Positions 33,123 to 41,630 of a DNA stretch of 64,000 nt are shown here, piece by piece. Position numbers and translations under genes: made by a program. The notes under the pieces were generated by a model, which did no database searches, was not told where the DNA came from, and saw nothing but the letters and a program-made list of their open reading frames with translations. Source of the stretch: JBCFAY01 sp038562375 (GTDB taxonomy: Bacteria > Bacillota > Clostridia > Christensenellales > CAG-138); contig JBCFAY010000007.1 of assembly GCA_038562375.1 (NCBI GenBank), forward strand, positions 1-64,000. The letters run 5' to 3'. The stretch's first letter is position 1. Every line of letters begins with the position of its first letter.

Positions 33123-34361
33123 CTACCGGGTTTGTCCGTTGCCGCGGACGACGTATTTTATCGTGGTGAGCGCCTTGAGCCCCATCGGGCCCCGCGCGTG
33201 AAGCTTTTGCGTGCTGATGCCGATCTCCGCGCCGAAGCCGAATTCCTCGCCGTCGCTAAAGCGCGTCGAAGCGTTGACGTACACGGCCGCCGCGTCCACC
33301 CGGTCGAGGAAGCGTTCGGCGTTCGCATAGTCGGCGGTGACGATGCTCTCGCTGTGCATCGTGCCGTAACGGTTGATGTGGTCGATCGCCTCGTCCACGC
33401 TGTCGACAACTTTTATAGCGAGGATATAGTCGAGGTATTCACATGTCCAGTCCTCTTCGCTCGCGGGCAGCGCCCCGGGAAGTATCGCGCGCGTGCGTTC
33501 GCAGCCGCGGAGCTCGACATTTTTCGCCTTGAGCCGCTCGGCGATCGCGGGAAGCGCGGTTTTCGCAACGGCGCTGTTTACAAGCAGCGTCTCCATCGCG
33601 TTGCAGACCGAAGGGCGCGAGCATTTGGCGTTGAACACGATGTCCGCCGCCATCCCGATATCCGCGCTCGCGTCGACATAGACGTGGCAGTTGCCCACGC
33701 CCGTCTCGATGACCGGCACCGTCGCGTTCTGCACGACGCTTTTGATCAGCGACGCTCCGCCGCGCGGTATCAGCACGTCGATCAGGCCGTTGAGCTTCAT
33801 CATTTCGGCAGCGCCCTCGCGCGAATCGTCGCAAAGGAGCTGGATCGCGCCGTCGAACACGCCGCCGCTCACGGCGCCGGTAAGGACATTCACGATCGCG
33901 GCGTTCGAATTTAGCGCCTCGCGCCCGCCCCGCAGAACGCAGGCGTTCGCGGACTTGATGCAAAGGCCCGCCGCGTCCGCCGTCACGTTCGGGCGCGCCT
34001 CGTAGATGATGCCCACCACCCCGAGCGGCACGCGGCGGCAGCCGATGCTCAATCCGTTCGGGCGCTTGAGCGAAAAGTCCTCGCCGCCGATCGGATCCGC
34101 GAGCGCTGCGACCTTGCGCAGGCCTTCGGCCATCGCCTCGACGCGGGCAGCGTTGAGCGAGAGCCGATCGAGCATCGCCGCGGGCCTTCCGGCCCCGCGC
34201 GCTGCCTCCATATCCAAAGCGTTGGCGGCGAGGATCTCACCCGTCCGCTCCACCAGCGCATCGGCCATCGCGACGAGCGCGCCGTCCCTCTCTCGGGAGG
34301 ACGTCGTCATCAGCCGAAGCGCGGCCTTTTTCGCAATCTGCGCCTGCTCGCGCACATTCAT
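33123..34361 (-). CDS. proA: Glutamate-5-semialdehyde dehydrogenase (gamma-glutamyl phosphate reductase)
   Basis: ProA reduces gamma-glutamyl phosphate with NADPH in proline synthesis. The 412-residue protein has the family signature around the catalytic cysteine (NAKCSRPSVCNAMETLLVN) and LGVVGIIYEARPNVT. I use the ATG at 34361, because the ATG five codons upstream itself forms the GGAGGGG ribosome site. proB, its usual partner, is not in the window. It sits alone between ftsZ and spoIIE with its own promoter and terminator. Confidence 0.96.
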   Translation of the reverse strand: MNVREQAQIAKKAALRLMTTSSRERDGALVAMADALVERTGEILAANALDMEAARGAGRPAAMLDRLSLNAARVEAMAEGLRKVAALADPIGGEDFSLKRPNGLSIGCRRVPLGVVGIIYEARPNVTADAAGLCIKSANACVLRGGREALNSNAAIVNVLTGAVSGGVFDGAIQLLCDDSREGAAEMMKLNGLIDVLIPRGGASLIKSVVQNATVPVIETGVGNCHVYVDASADIGMAADIVFNAKCSRPSVCNAMETLLVNSAVAKTALPAIAERLKAKNVELRGCERTRAILPGALPASEEDWTCEYLDYILAIKVVDSVDEAIDHINRYGTMHSESIVTADYANAERFLDRVDAAAVYVNASTRFSDGEEFGFGAEIGISTQKLHARGPMGLKALTTIKYVVRGNGQTR

Positions 34362-34455
34362 ATGTTTCCCCTCCATGCCGCAGACCGCGTCCCCGGCGGT
34401 CGATCTTTAAAAAGCGTTCGGTCGCATCCGCATCGTCGGATGATGGATTATTTGT

Positions 34456-34484
34456 ACAGTAACATCAAGGTCCGCCCTTGTCAA
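34456..34484 (-). promoter_or_regulatory. Candidate proA promoter
   Basis: Minus strand -35 TTGACA (34479-34484), 17-bp spacer, -10 TACTGT (34456-34461), about 95 bp before the proA start. Confidence 0.6.
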
Positions 34485-34536
34485 TCGCGGCGGCGCTGCC
34501 GCCGCTTCCGCCGAACTCCGAATACGCGGCGGATCC

Positions 34537-34566
34537 AAAAGCAAAGGCGGGAGAATCGCTCCCGCC
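34537..34566 (-). terminator. Terminator of ftsZ (end of division cluster)
   Basis: Minus strand stem GGCGGGAG/CTCCCGCC with a 5-base loop (34546-34566), followed by TTTGCTTTT. It marks the end of the division cluster before proA. Confidence 0.88.
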
Positions 34567-34608
34567 CGATTTACGGATGTATTTGCCCTCTTCCCCTCGG
34601 CGCGCCGC

Positions 34609-35847
34609 TTATTTCCCGGGATCGCGCAGGAAGCTCGGCAGATCCAGGTTGCTTCGATCCTTGGGATCGTATTCCTGGCGGGGGGGCTTGGTATAGGTCG
34701 GCGTAACCTCCTCGGAATCCGGCAGGGGCGATACGTATTCGCGCCGCTCGCGCCGCGCGCCGTAATCCACAACGCCGGTTTTGATCTCCTCAAAGCTCAG
34801 GCCGGGCTGCTGCTTGCGCTGCTCGCCGACGCGCACGCCGGGGCCGCGCTCCCGCGCGGGACGCCCGAACGGCGAGAGCTCCGGATCCTTGACGCCGCTG
34901 TTTTCAAAGCCCGTCGCGATGACGGTGATGCGCACCGCGTCGCCCATCTCGTCGTCGATGCCCGCGCCCCAGATGATGTTCGCGTCGGGATCCGCGGTTT
35001 CGGCGATAAGCTCGGCAGCCTCGTTGACCTCGAGAAGACCGAGGTCCGCGCCGCCGGTGATGTTGAGGAGCACGCCCTTCGCGCCGTTGATCGACGTCTC
35101 GAGCAGCGGGCTCGCGACCGCCTGGCGCGCGGCCTCGATGGCGCGCTTATCGCCCGACGCCATGCCGATGCCCATGTGCGCAAGGCCTTTTTCCTTCATG
35201 ACGGTCTTGACGTCCGCAAAGTCGAGGTTGACCATCGCGGGAACGGCGATCAGATCGCTGATGCCTTGTATGCCCTGGCGAAGCACGTCGTCCGCCACGC
35301 GGAACGCCTCCGTCAGGCTCGCCTTGCCGACGATGTCCAATAGCCGGTCGTTCGGGATCGAGATGAGCGTATCCACCGCCGACTTGAGGTTCTGTATGCC
35401 GATTTCGGCGTTGCGCATGCGGACCTTGCCCTCGAATTTAAAGGGCTTGGTCACAACGCCCACCGTGAGGATGCCCATCTCCTTCGCGCATTCGGCCACC
35501 ACCGGAGCCGCGCCGGTGCCCGTGCCTCCGCCCATGCCCGCGGTGATGAATACGAGATCCGCGCCTTTGAGCGCCTCCGAAATCGCATCCCGCGTTTCCT
35601 CGGCCGCCTTGCGGCCGATCTCCGGGTCCGCGCCGGCGCCCAAGCCTTTCGTGAGCTTTTCGCCGACCTGAATCTTCTGGTTGGCACGCGAGATGTAGAG
35701 CGCCTGCTTGTCCGTATTGACGGCGATAAATTCCACTCCGCGCAAGCCGTATTGTATCATGCGGTTGACCGCATTATTGCCGGCCCCACCGACGCCTACA
35801 ACCTTGAGTTGCGCAAATTGGCCGCGCTCAAAATCCACTTCCAGCAT
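34609..35847 (-). CDS. ftsZ: Cell division protein FtsZ
   Basis: FtsZ is the tubulin-like GTPase forming the division ring. The 412-residue protein has the nucleotide-binding core (VGVGGAGNNAVNRM at 18-31; GGGTGTGAAP near 105; NTDKQAL), the T7 loop and the polymerisation domain, a variable linker rich in Arg, Glu and Pro (about 320-395), and the conserved C-terminal peptide LDLPSFLRDPGK that binds partners. No ftsA is adjacent. It is last in the division cluster, with a long AT-rich leader of its own. Confidence 0.98.
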   Translation of the reverse strand: MLEVDFERGQFAQLKVVGVGGAGNNAVNRMIQYGLRGVEFIAVNTDKQALYISRANQKIQVGEKLTKGLGAGADPEIGRKAAEETRDAISEALKGADLVFITAGMGGGTGTGAAPVVAECAKEMGILTVGVVTKPFKFEGKVRMRNAEIGIQNLKSAVDTLISIPNDRLLDIVGKASLTEAFRVADDVLRQGIQGISDLIAVPAMVNLDFADVKTVMKEKGLAHMGIGMASGDKRAIEAARQAVASPLLETSINGAKGVLLNITGGADLGLLEVNEAAELIAETADPDANIIWGAGIDDEMGDAVRITVIATGFENSGVKDPELSPFGRPARERGPGVRVGEQRKQQPGLSFEEIKTGVVDYGARRERREYVSPLPDSEEVTPTYTKPPRQEYDPKDRSNLDLPSFLRDPGK

Positions 35848-35884
35848 GATGGCTCCCCCTCGAAAATACTAAATGATTCCTGCC

Positions 35885-35899
35885 AAAACGATTCGTTTT
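35885..35899. promoter_or_regulatory. 15-bp palindrome in the ftsZ leader
   Basis: AAAACGA-T-TCGTTTT is a perfect 7-1-7 inverted repeat about 40 bp upstream of the ftsZ start codon, inside the presumed 5' leader. It may be an operator or a weak hairpin. No known factor assigned. Confidence 0.35.
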
Positions 35900-36000
35900 C
35901 CTTATATTGTCCCGTTTTATTGGCAAATAATCCTTATCCATGCGCGTTATCACGACAAAATTATCCATAATACGCAATATGTACGAGCTATATATTGAAA

Positions 36001-36029
36001 ACTATACCACATCTTGATTTTTAGCGCAA
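36001..36029 (-). promoter_or_regulatory. Candidate ftsZ promoter
   Basis: Minus strand -35 TTGCGC (36024-36029), 17-bp spacer, -10 TATAGT (36001-36006), in an AT-rich stretch between divIB and ftsZ, giving a leader of about 145 nt. The 301-bp gap 35848-36148 holds no gene. Confidence 0.5.
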
Positions 36030-36148
36030 CAAGGCCGGGCATGGAATCACAATATGTTTATATTTTATCCTTAACCGGATGCGCTCTGCTGCGCCGGGCA
36101 ACCCGCCCTGCGATTCCCGCGATCCGCCCGGGAACCTTTCGGGATCGC

Positions 36149-37564
36149 TTACGGCGTCGGCGACGGGGAAATCGAGGGCGACGGGGAACCCGATATCGAC
36201 GGCATCGCCGACGGGGAGTAAACCGGATCCCCCTTGGCGCTCAAGCTGAGCGTGCCGTTCGCCGCGCCGAGCCGCTCGAGCTCCGGCAGTATCTTTGCGA
36301 GCTTATCCATCTTGTCCTCAAGATCGACCGGCTGCCCCACCAGCACCTCTACACCGTCGAGCGTGTCCATGCAGACGCGCAGGGGATTGGAGATATCCAC
36401 CGATTCGATCTTGTCCGCCAAACCTTTGGCGTCGAGCGCCTGGAGTATCGCGACGAGCGTGTTCGCGTAGAAATCCGTCTCGTCGCCCAGCCGCTGGTTG
36501 ACGCTGAAACCCGACGCCTGCATCCCCTCCACCGCGATCAGACCGCTCAGATCCGCGCGGTTGCCTATAGATAAGACATACCCCTCGCCATCGATAATAA
36601 CCACAAGATTTTGAAAGAATATCGCGGCCTTTTCCTGCCTCTCCCGTACGGTGATCACGATCCTGTCGGGGAACGCCCGCGAGATATCCGTCACGTCGAG
36701 ATACGGATTCTCCTCGATCCGTTTCGCGGCGCCGTCAAGATCCGTGAAATAGATCTGCGAATACAGGGCGATCCCGGACGCCGCGCGGACCTCTTCGGCG
36801 GAGTACCGCTTGCAGCCCAAAACGTCGATCGACTGCACCCTGAGCACAAACGCCGCAATCCCCAATATCGCGACCCACGCGACCAGGAGTATGATGAAGG
36901 ACAGCCTCCTCTGCAGGGCGGCCTTTTTTTCTTCGGGCGCAAGGGCTTTTTTGTTTTCGGCGGTTTTTTTCGCCGTCTTCTTTGCCGTTTTCGAAGCGGA
37001 TCGTTTGTCGCCCTGCCGGCGGTCGTCCCGCTGCTTTTGCGCGGCGGAAGATCTCCGCCCATCCTCTTCGGCTTTTGACGGAACGCTCCGCTTTGGTGCG
37101 GAGGGCTTGCGGCGCGGCTGATCCGCCGCGGAAGGCCCCCGAAGCGGCTGCTCCGGTATGGGGGCATTTTGTCGCGGCCGCTCCCCAAAAGGCGTTTCGC
37201 GGTGCGGCGGCTCCGAAAAGCGATCCCGCTTCGCCGTTTTTGACGCGCGCCTTGCTTCGTCGAAGGCATCGTTCCGGTCCGCCTGCCTGCCCCGGGGCTT
37301 TCCCATTGCGGAAGGCGCGCCCTCGGGCCTGAGCCGATCGTCCCGGGCGGACGAGCTGATGCGGGAGCCGCCGGGGCGCTCGGGAGCGTCTTCGTTTCGC
37401 GCGGGCCGGTACTTCCTCTGCTTGTCCTGAAGAGGCGTCTGCGCCGGGGATTTTTGTCCGTCGGAAGAAGCGTCCGCGCTCTTTTTCGCGTACGAGGGAG
37501 CATACCGGTTCGGATCCCGCCCCGGCGCGCCTTTAAAGTCATTTCCCTTCCGACGCTTGTCCAT
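36149..37564 (-). CDS. divIB: Cell division protein DivIB/FtsQ with long disordered N-terminus
   Basis: DivIB scaffolds the divisome through FtsL and DivIC. The 471-residue protein has about 215 cytoplasmic residues rich in Lys, Arg, Ser, Pro and Asp with no predicted fold, one membrane helix (about 219-242, LSFIILLVAWVAILGIAAFV), a POTRA domain (VQSIDVLGCKRYSAEEV) and the FtsQ beta domain, ending in a Ser/Pro tail (SPSPSISPSPTP). The cytoplasmic part is much longer than in most homologues. It lies between murA and ftsZ, a common clostridial order. Confidence 0.9.
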   Translation of the reverse strand: MDKRRKGNDFKGAPGRDPNRYAPSYAKKSADASSDGQKSPAQTPLQDKQRKYRPARNEDAPERPGGSRISSSARDDRLRPEGAPSAMGKPRGRQADRNDAFDEARRASKTAKRDRFSEPPHRETPFGERPRQNAPIPEQPLRGPSAADQPRRKPSAPKRSVPSKAEEDGRRSSAAQKQRDDRRQGDKRSASKTAKKTAKKTAENKKALAPEEKKAALQRRLSFIILLVAWVAILGIAAFVLRVQSIDVLGCKRYSAEEVRAASGIALYSQIYFTDLDGAAKRIEENPYLDVTDISRAFPDRIVITVRERQEKAAIFFQNLVVIIDGEGYVLSIGNRADLSGLIAVEGMQASGFSVNQRLGDETDFYANTLVAILQALDAKGLADKIESVDISNPLRVCMDTLDGVEVLVGQPVDLEDKMDKLAKILPELERLGAANGTLSLSAKGDPVYSPSAMPSISGSPSPSISPSPTP

Positions 37565-37605
37565 CCTGCCCCCAAATGGTTGGACTGCTGCGGCCTACGG
37601 CGGCG

Positions 37606-38862
37606 TCAGTCCAATTCCCTTCTTACATCCGCGCCGAGGCCCGTGAGCATATCCTCGATGCGCTCATAGCCGCGGTCGACATGCTCCGCGCCGTGGATCA
37701 CGGTATGGCCGCTCGCGCGCAGCCCGGCGAGACAAAGCGCCGCGCCGCCGCGCAGATCCCGCGCGATGACCTCCGCGCCCATCAACGTCGGCACGCCCCG
37801 CACGATCGCCGTGCGATCCTTAACGGTGATGTTCGCGCCCATGCGCATGAGTTCCGCCGCATGTTTAAAGCGGCTTTCAAACACGTTTTCAACGATGATG
37901 CCCGTGCCGTCCGCGACCGAACAAACCGCCATCATCTGCGCCTGCATATCCGTCGGGAATCCCGGGTGCGGAAGCGTCTCCACCAGTTTGAGCTCGCGGG
38001 GCCTCACAGGGCCGCAAATGCGAACGGCGGACTCGTAGAGTTGGATATCGCACCCCGTCTCGCGGAGCTTTGAGATGACCGAGCTTGCGTCGCTCGCGCG
38101 CGCGTTGGTCAATTCGATCTTGCCGCCGGTGATCGCGGCCGCGCACATCATCGTCCCCGCCACGATGCGGTCCGGCATGATGCGATATTCCGCGCCGTGC
38201 CGTTTTCTTCCTCCGACGATCGTGACCGTGGAGGAGCCCGCGCCGGAAATCTGGCAGCCGATCGCGTTTAAAAAGCCCTGAAGATCCGCAATCTCAGGCT
38301 CGCGCGCGGCGTTTTGTATCACGGTATCGCCTTTGGCGGCCACCGCGGCCATCATAAGATTCTCGGTCGCCCCGACGCTCGGATAGTCGAGGTGAACCAC
38401 CGCGCCCGTCAGCGCGCTGCCGTCGCAAAGGATATCGCCGTATTCCTCGCGAATGCGCACGTTCAATGACGCGAGCCCGTGCAGGTGCAGGTCGATCGGC
38501 CGCATGCCGATCTCGCAGCCGCCCGGAAACGTGCAGTGCGCCCTCTGGAACCGCCCAAGCAGCGGGCCGAGCATAAAAATCGAAGAACGAAGCTCTTTGG
38601 AGAGATGCGCGGGCATCTCATAACTGTTCGCGCCAGACGCATCGATCACGAGCGCATCGCTTTTCCACTCCGCTTTCACACCGAGCGTGCGCAGGATCCT
38701 CAACATATTCAATACGTCCAACAATCTGGGGCAGTCATAGAGCCTCACCGGCTCATCTGTGAGTAGACTGGCAGCAAGTATGGGCAATACCGAATTCTTT
38801 GCGCCAGGAACTCGCATCTCGCCATGGAGCTTCGCTTCACCCATAACCACGAGTTTAGACAC
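37606..38862 (-). CDS. murA: UDP-N-acetylglucosamine 1-carboxyvinyltransferase
   Basis: MurA transfers enolpyruvate from PEP to UDP-GlcNAc, the committed step of peptidoglycan synthesis. The 418-residue protein has GAKNSVLPILAASLL and the fosfomycin-target Cys116 in GGCEIGMRPIDLH. I choose GTG at 38862, which makes the protein begin like other MurA proteins (VSKLVVMGEAKLHGEM) and follows GGAGG by 11 bp. The cysteine predicts fosfomycin sensitivity of this copy; spore formers often carry a second murA. Confidence 0.96.
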   Translation of the reverse strand: MSKLVVMGEAKLHGEMRVPGAKNSVLPILAASLLTDEPVRLYDCPRLLDVLNMLRILRTLGVKAEWKSDALVIDASGANSYEMPAHLSKELRSSIFMLGPLLGRFQRAHCTFPGGCEIGMRPIDLHLHGLASLNVRIREEYGDILCDGSALTGAVVHLDYPSVGATENLMMAAVAAKGDTVIQNAAREPEIADLQGFLNAIGCQISGAGSSTVTIVGGRKRHGAEYRIMPDRIVAGTMMCAAAITGGKIELTNARASDASSVISKLRETGCDIQLYESAVRICGPVRPRELKLVETLPHPGFPTDMQAQMMAVCSVADGTGIIVENVFESRFKHAAELMRMGANITVKDRTAIVRGVPTLMGAEVIARDLRGGAALCLAGLRASGHTVIHGAEHVDRGYERIEDMLTGLGADVRRELD

Positions 38863-38902
38863 CCCTAAATTCACCTCCGGGTTTCACAGAGCACAATCTA
38901 TA

Positions 38903-38934
38903 CTTATGCGTCGCCCCGGCAAAGAGTGCATAAG
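38903..38934 (-). other. Inverted repeat in the ftsW-murA gap
   Basis: CTTATGC (minus strand, 38928-38934) pairs with GCATAAG (38903-38909) over an 18-base loop, 40 bp before murA in the 156-bp gap after ftsW. It may be a leader hairpin or operator; nothing else is seen in this gap. Confidence 0.35.
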
Positions 38935-39018
38935 CATCGCGCGCCAATCCGAACCCGTGCGGTTTAGATGGATGTACGCCGCCCCCAAAGACATCGTTGG
39001 ATTTTGCAAACGCCGCGT

Positions 39019-40137
39019 TCATGGGCTGTGCGCCTCGCGGGAAATATTCAGGAGCACGCCCATCTGCGCAAGATAAACCACCAGCGAGCTTCCGCCGGCG
39101 CTGATAAAGGGCAGCGTCTGCCCCGTGGGCGGGATGGAGCTTGTGACGACGCCGATATGCACCATCACCTGTACGGCGAGCGTAACGGTGATGCCCACGG
39201 CGAGCAGGCTCCCAAAGTGATCCTTACAGCGCATGGCGACCCGGACGCCGCGATAGATCAAAAACAGATACGCGGCGATCACGCAAACGCCGCCGATCCA
39301 TCCGAGTTCCTCTCCGATGATCGAGAATATGAAGTCGCTCTCGCCGTAGGTGAGATAAAGGAGTTTTTGCCGGCTGTAGTTGAGCCCCGTGCCGAATATG
39401 CCGCCCGAGCCAAGCGCGTACAGGGACTGTATGAGCTGATAGCCCTTATCCTTTTCGTCCTTCCACGGATCGAGGAATATCGTTACACGATCGATGCGGT
39501 AGTCTGCCGCGAGCACCAGCAGCACGAAAGCGCCCGCCGCCGCAACCAGCAGCAGCATCAGGTGCTTCGATTTCGCGCCGCCGACGAACAGCATCGCCAT
39601 GCCGATCATGCCGATGCTCACCGCCATCGACAGGTTCGGCTGGAGCAGTATCAGCCCGCAGACGAGCAGCATCACCATCAGCATGGGCACCACGCCGCGC
39701 GCGAAGCTCTTCATCAGCGCCGCGCGGCGGGACATGAACGCGGCCATCCAAAGCGTCATGGCGAATTTCGCGATCTCGGAGGGCTGTATGCTGATCCCGG
39801 CGATTTCAAACCACCGCTTGCCGCCGTTGCGCTCTACGCCGAAGATCAGCACCGCCACCAGCATGGCGATCGAAACGCCCACGATGTACCATTTCATTTT
39901 ATCGAGGAACCGGTAGTTCACCCTGCTCGCCACGAGCATGACGACGATGCCGATCGCGAGGAACTGCAACTGCTTTTTGATATAATAATAGCCGTCGCCC
40001 TGGTAGTGCTGCGCCCAATAATAGCTCGCGCTGAATACCATGACGATGCCGAACGCGCACAGCAATAAGATCGTCAGGAGCATCGGAAAATCCATATGCC
40101 CCTGGGCCTTGATCTTTAACGGTTCACCGCGATCCAT
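39019..40137 (-). CDS. ftsW: Peptidoglycan glycosyltransferase FtsW (SEDS family)
   Basis: FtsW polymerises lipid II at the septum with its partner class B PBP. The 372-residue membrane protein has about ten helices and SEDS signatures: GIVMVFSASYYWA, GGKRWFEIAGISIQPSEIAKFAM split over residues 110-132 and the C-terminal FISAGGSSLVVYLAQMGVLLNI. The ATG at 40137 has GGAAGGG at 8 bp. Its position between murD and murA, with ftsI/spoVD in the same operon, favours FtsW over RodA or SpoVE; a SpoVE role is possible. Confidence 0.9.
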   Translation of the reverse strand: MDRGEPLKIKAQGHMDFPMLLTILLLCAFGIVMVFSASYYWAQHYQGDGYYYIKKQLQFLAIGIVVMLVASRVNYRFLDKMKWYIVGVSIAMLVAVLIFGVERNGGKRWFEIAGISIQPSEIAKFAMTLWMAAFMSRRAALMKSFARGVVPMLMVMLLVCGLILLQPNLSMAVSIGMIGMAMLFVGGAKSKHLMLLLVAAAGAFVLLVLAADYRIDRVTIFLDPWKDEKDKGYQLIQSLYALGSGGIFGTGLNYSRQKLLYLTYGESDFIFSIIGEELGWIGGVCVIAAYLFLIYRGVRVAMRCKDHFGSLLAVGITVTLAVQVMVHIGVVTSSIPPTGQTLPFISAGGSSLVVYLAQMGVLLNISREAHSP

Positions 40138-40157
40138 GCCGCACACCCTTCCACTGG

Positions 40158-41516
40158 TCAGTTCCCGAGCTTAGCTACCACATCCTTGAAGACGCGGCCC
40201 CTGTGCTCATAATCCTCAAACAGGCCCCAGCTCGCCGCCGCCGGCGAAAGGAGGACCGTATCGCCCGGCTCTGCAAGCCCCCGCGCGGCGTCCACCATCG
40301 GACCCAGATCGTTTTCGCATTCTATGACCGGCGCGAACCCGGTCTCCTTCGCCGCGCGCTCGATCGCGGGAACGTTGAGCCCCGAGGCGAGCACCGCTTT
40401 GATGCGGCCTCCGAACGCGCGAAACAACGGCGTAAAGTCGCTGTGTTTATCATATTCGCCCACTCCCAAAAGCAGTACGGTGGGCCGCGTCATCGCCTCG
40501 ACCGCCTTGATCGAGGAATCCGGGTTGGTCGCCTTGGAGTCGTTGATATAGCGGACGCCGTCGATCTCCCGCACGAACTCGAGCCGGTGCTCCACGCCCG
40601 GAAATTCCATAAGCGCCTTGGCGACGCGCCCGGCCTCAAGCCCCATGCAAAGGCCCAGGCAGGTCGCGGCCAGCGCGTTCTCGAGGTTGTGAGCGCCGGG
40701 AATCCGCACCCTATCCGCTTCGAGCACCCGCGTGAGAATCCCGTCCATCCGAAACAGGATTTCGCCGCCTTGCACGAAGGCGCCCTCAGGCACCTCCTCG
40801 CGGCGGGAAAAATACAGCACGCGCGCCCGGGTAAGTTTCGCCATGTCGCGCACGACGGGATCGTCGTAATTGAGCACCGCGAAGTCGTCCCCGGTCTGGT
40901 TTTCAAAGATGCGGCACTTCGCTGCGACGTACTCGTCCATCGATTCGCGGAACCGATTGAGGTGATCCTCGGTGATGTTGAGCATTGCGGCAGCGCGGGC
41001 ATGGAAGCGGTCGATGCTCTCCAATTGGAGCGCCGCCACCTCCGCGACGATCACGTCGCCCTCGCGCGTCTCGAGCGCGTGCTCGGTGATCGGGACGCCG
41101 ATGTTGCCGAGCACGAACGTGTTCCGTCCGCCGGCCTTAAAGACCTCGCCGGTCAGCGCGGTCGTGGTGGTCTTGCCGTTGGTGCCGCTGATGCAGACGA
41201 AATCGCCTTTGGAAAAGCGGTACCCAAGCTCGATCTCGCCGATGACCTCGACGCCCCGCCTCTTCGCCTCCTCGGCAAAAGGGGCAAAAATGGGAACCAC
41301 CGGGCTGAGAACCAAAAGGTCGACGCCGTCGATTAGTTCCATCGGATCGCGTCCAAGCGCGTCAATATATTCTATGCCGCTAAGCTGTTCAGAAAGACCA
41401 GGGATGCTATTCTTGCTGTCGTTAATGATCACGCGATAGCCCTGCGACGCGAGCAGCTTCGTGCTCGATACGCCGCTTCTGGCCATTCCGACCATCAGCG
41501 CGAGTTTCTGTTTCAT
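40158..41516 (-). CDS. murD: UDP-N-acetylmuramoyl-L-alanine--D-glutamate ligase
   Basis: MurD adds D-glutamate to UDP-MurNAc-L-Ala. The 452-residue protein has the Mur ligase ATP site CISGTNGKTTTTALTGEV (near 108-125), NITEDHLNRF and INDSKATNPDS with the expected three-domain size. GGAGG precedes the ATG. It is 20 bp upstream of ftsW. Confidence 0.97.
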   Translation of the reverse strand: MKQKLALMVGMARSGVSSTKLLASQGYRVIINDSKNSIPGLSEQLSGIEYIDALGRDPMELIDGVDLLVLSPVVPIFAPFAEEAKRRGVEVIGEIELGYRFSKGDFVCISGTNGKTTTTALTGEVFKAGGRNTFVLGNIGVPITEHALETREGDVIVAEVAALQLESIDRFHARAAAMLNITEDHLNRFRESMDEYVAAKCRIFENQTGDDFAVLNYDDPVVRDMAKLTRARVLYFSRREEVPEGAFVQGGEILFRMDGILTRVLEADRVRIPGAHNLENALAATCLGLCMGLEAGRVAKALMEFPGVEHRLEFVREIDGVRYINDSKATNPDSSIKAVEAMTRPTVLLLGVGEYDKHSDFTPLFRAFGGRIKAVLASGLNVPAIERAAKETGFAPVIECENDLGPMVDAARGLAEPGDTVLLSPAAASWGLFEDYEHRGRVFKDVVAKLGN

Positions 41517-41630
41517 CGATGCCTCCGCTCTTCGCGCGGGCTCCGCCTTGCGGCCTATGCCCGCTTTCCGGACGTATCTATCTTGAATCCGCTTTCGGGG
41601 AAAGGGGTTCGGCCGCTTTCCCCTACGGTA

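Noticed and set aside
41583..41625. Hairpin GGGGAAAG/CTTTCCCC between mraY and murD
   Set aside because: No T-run follows and the genes on both sides belong to one operon, so I do not call a terminator.
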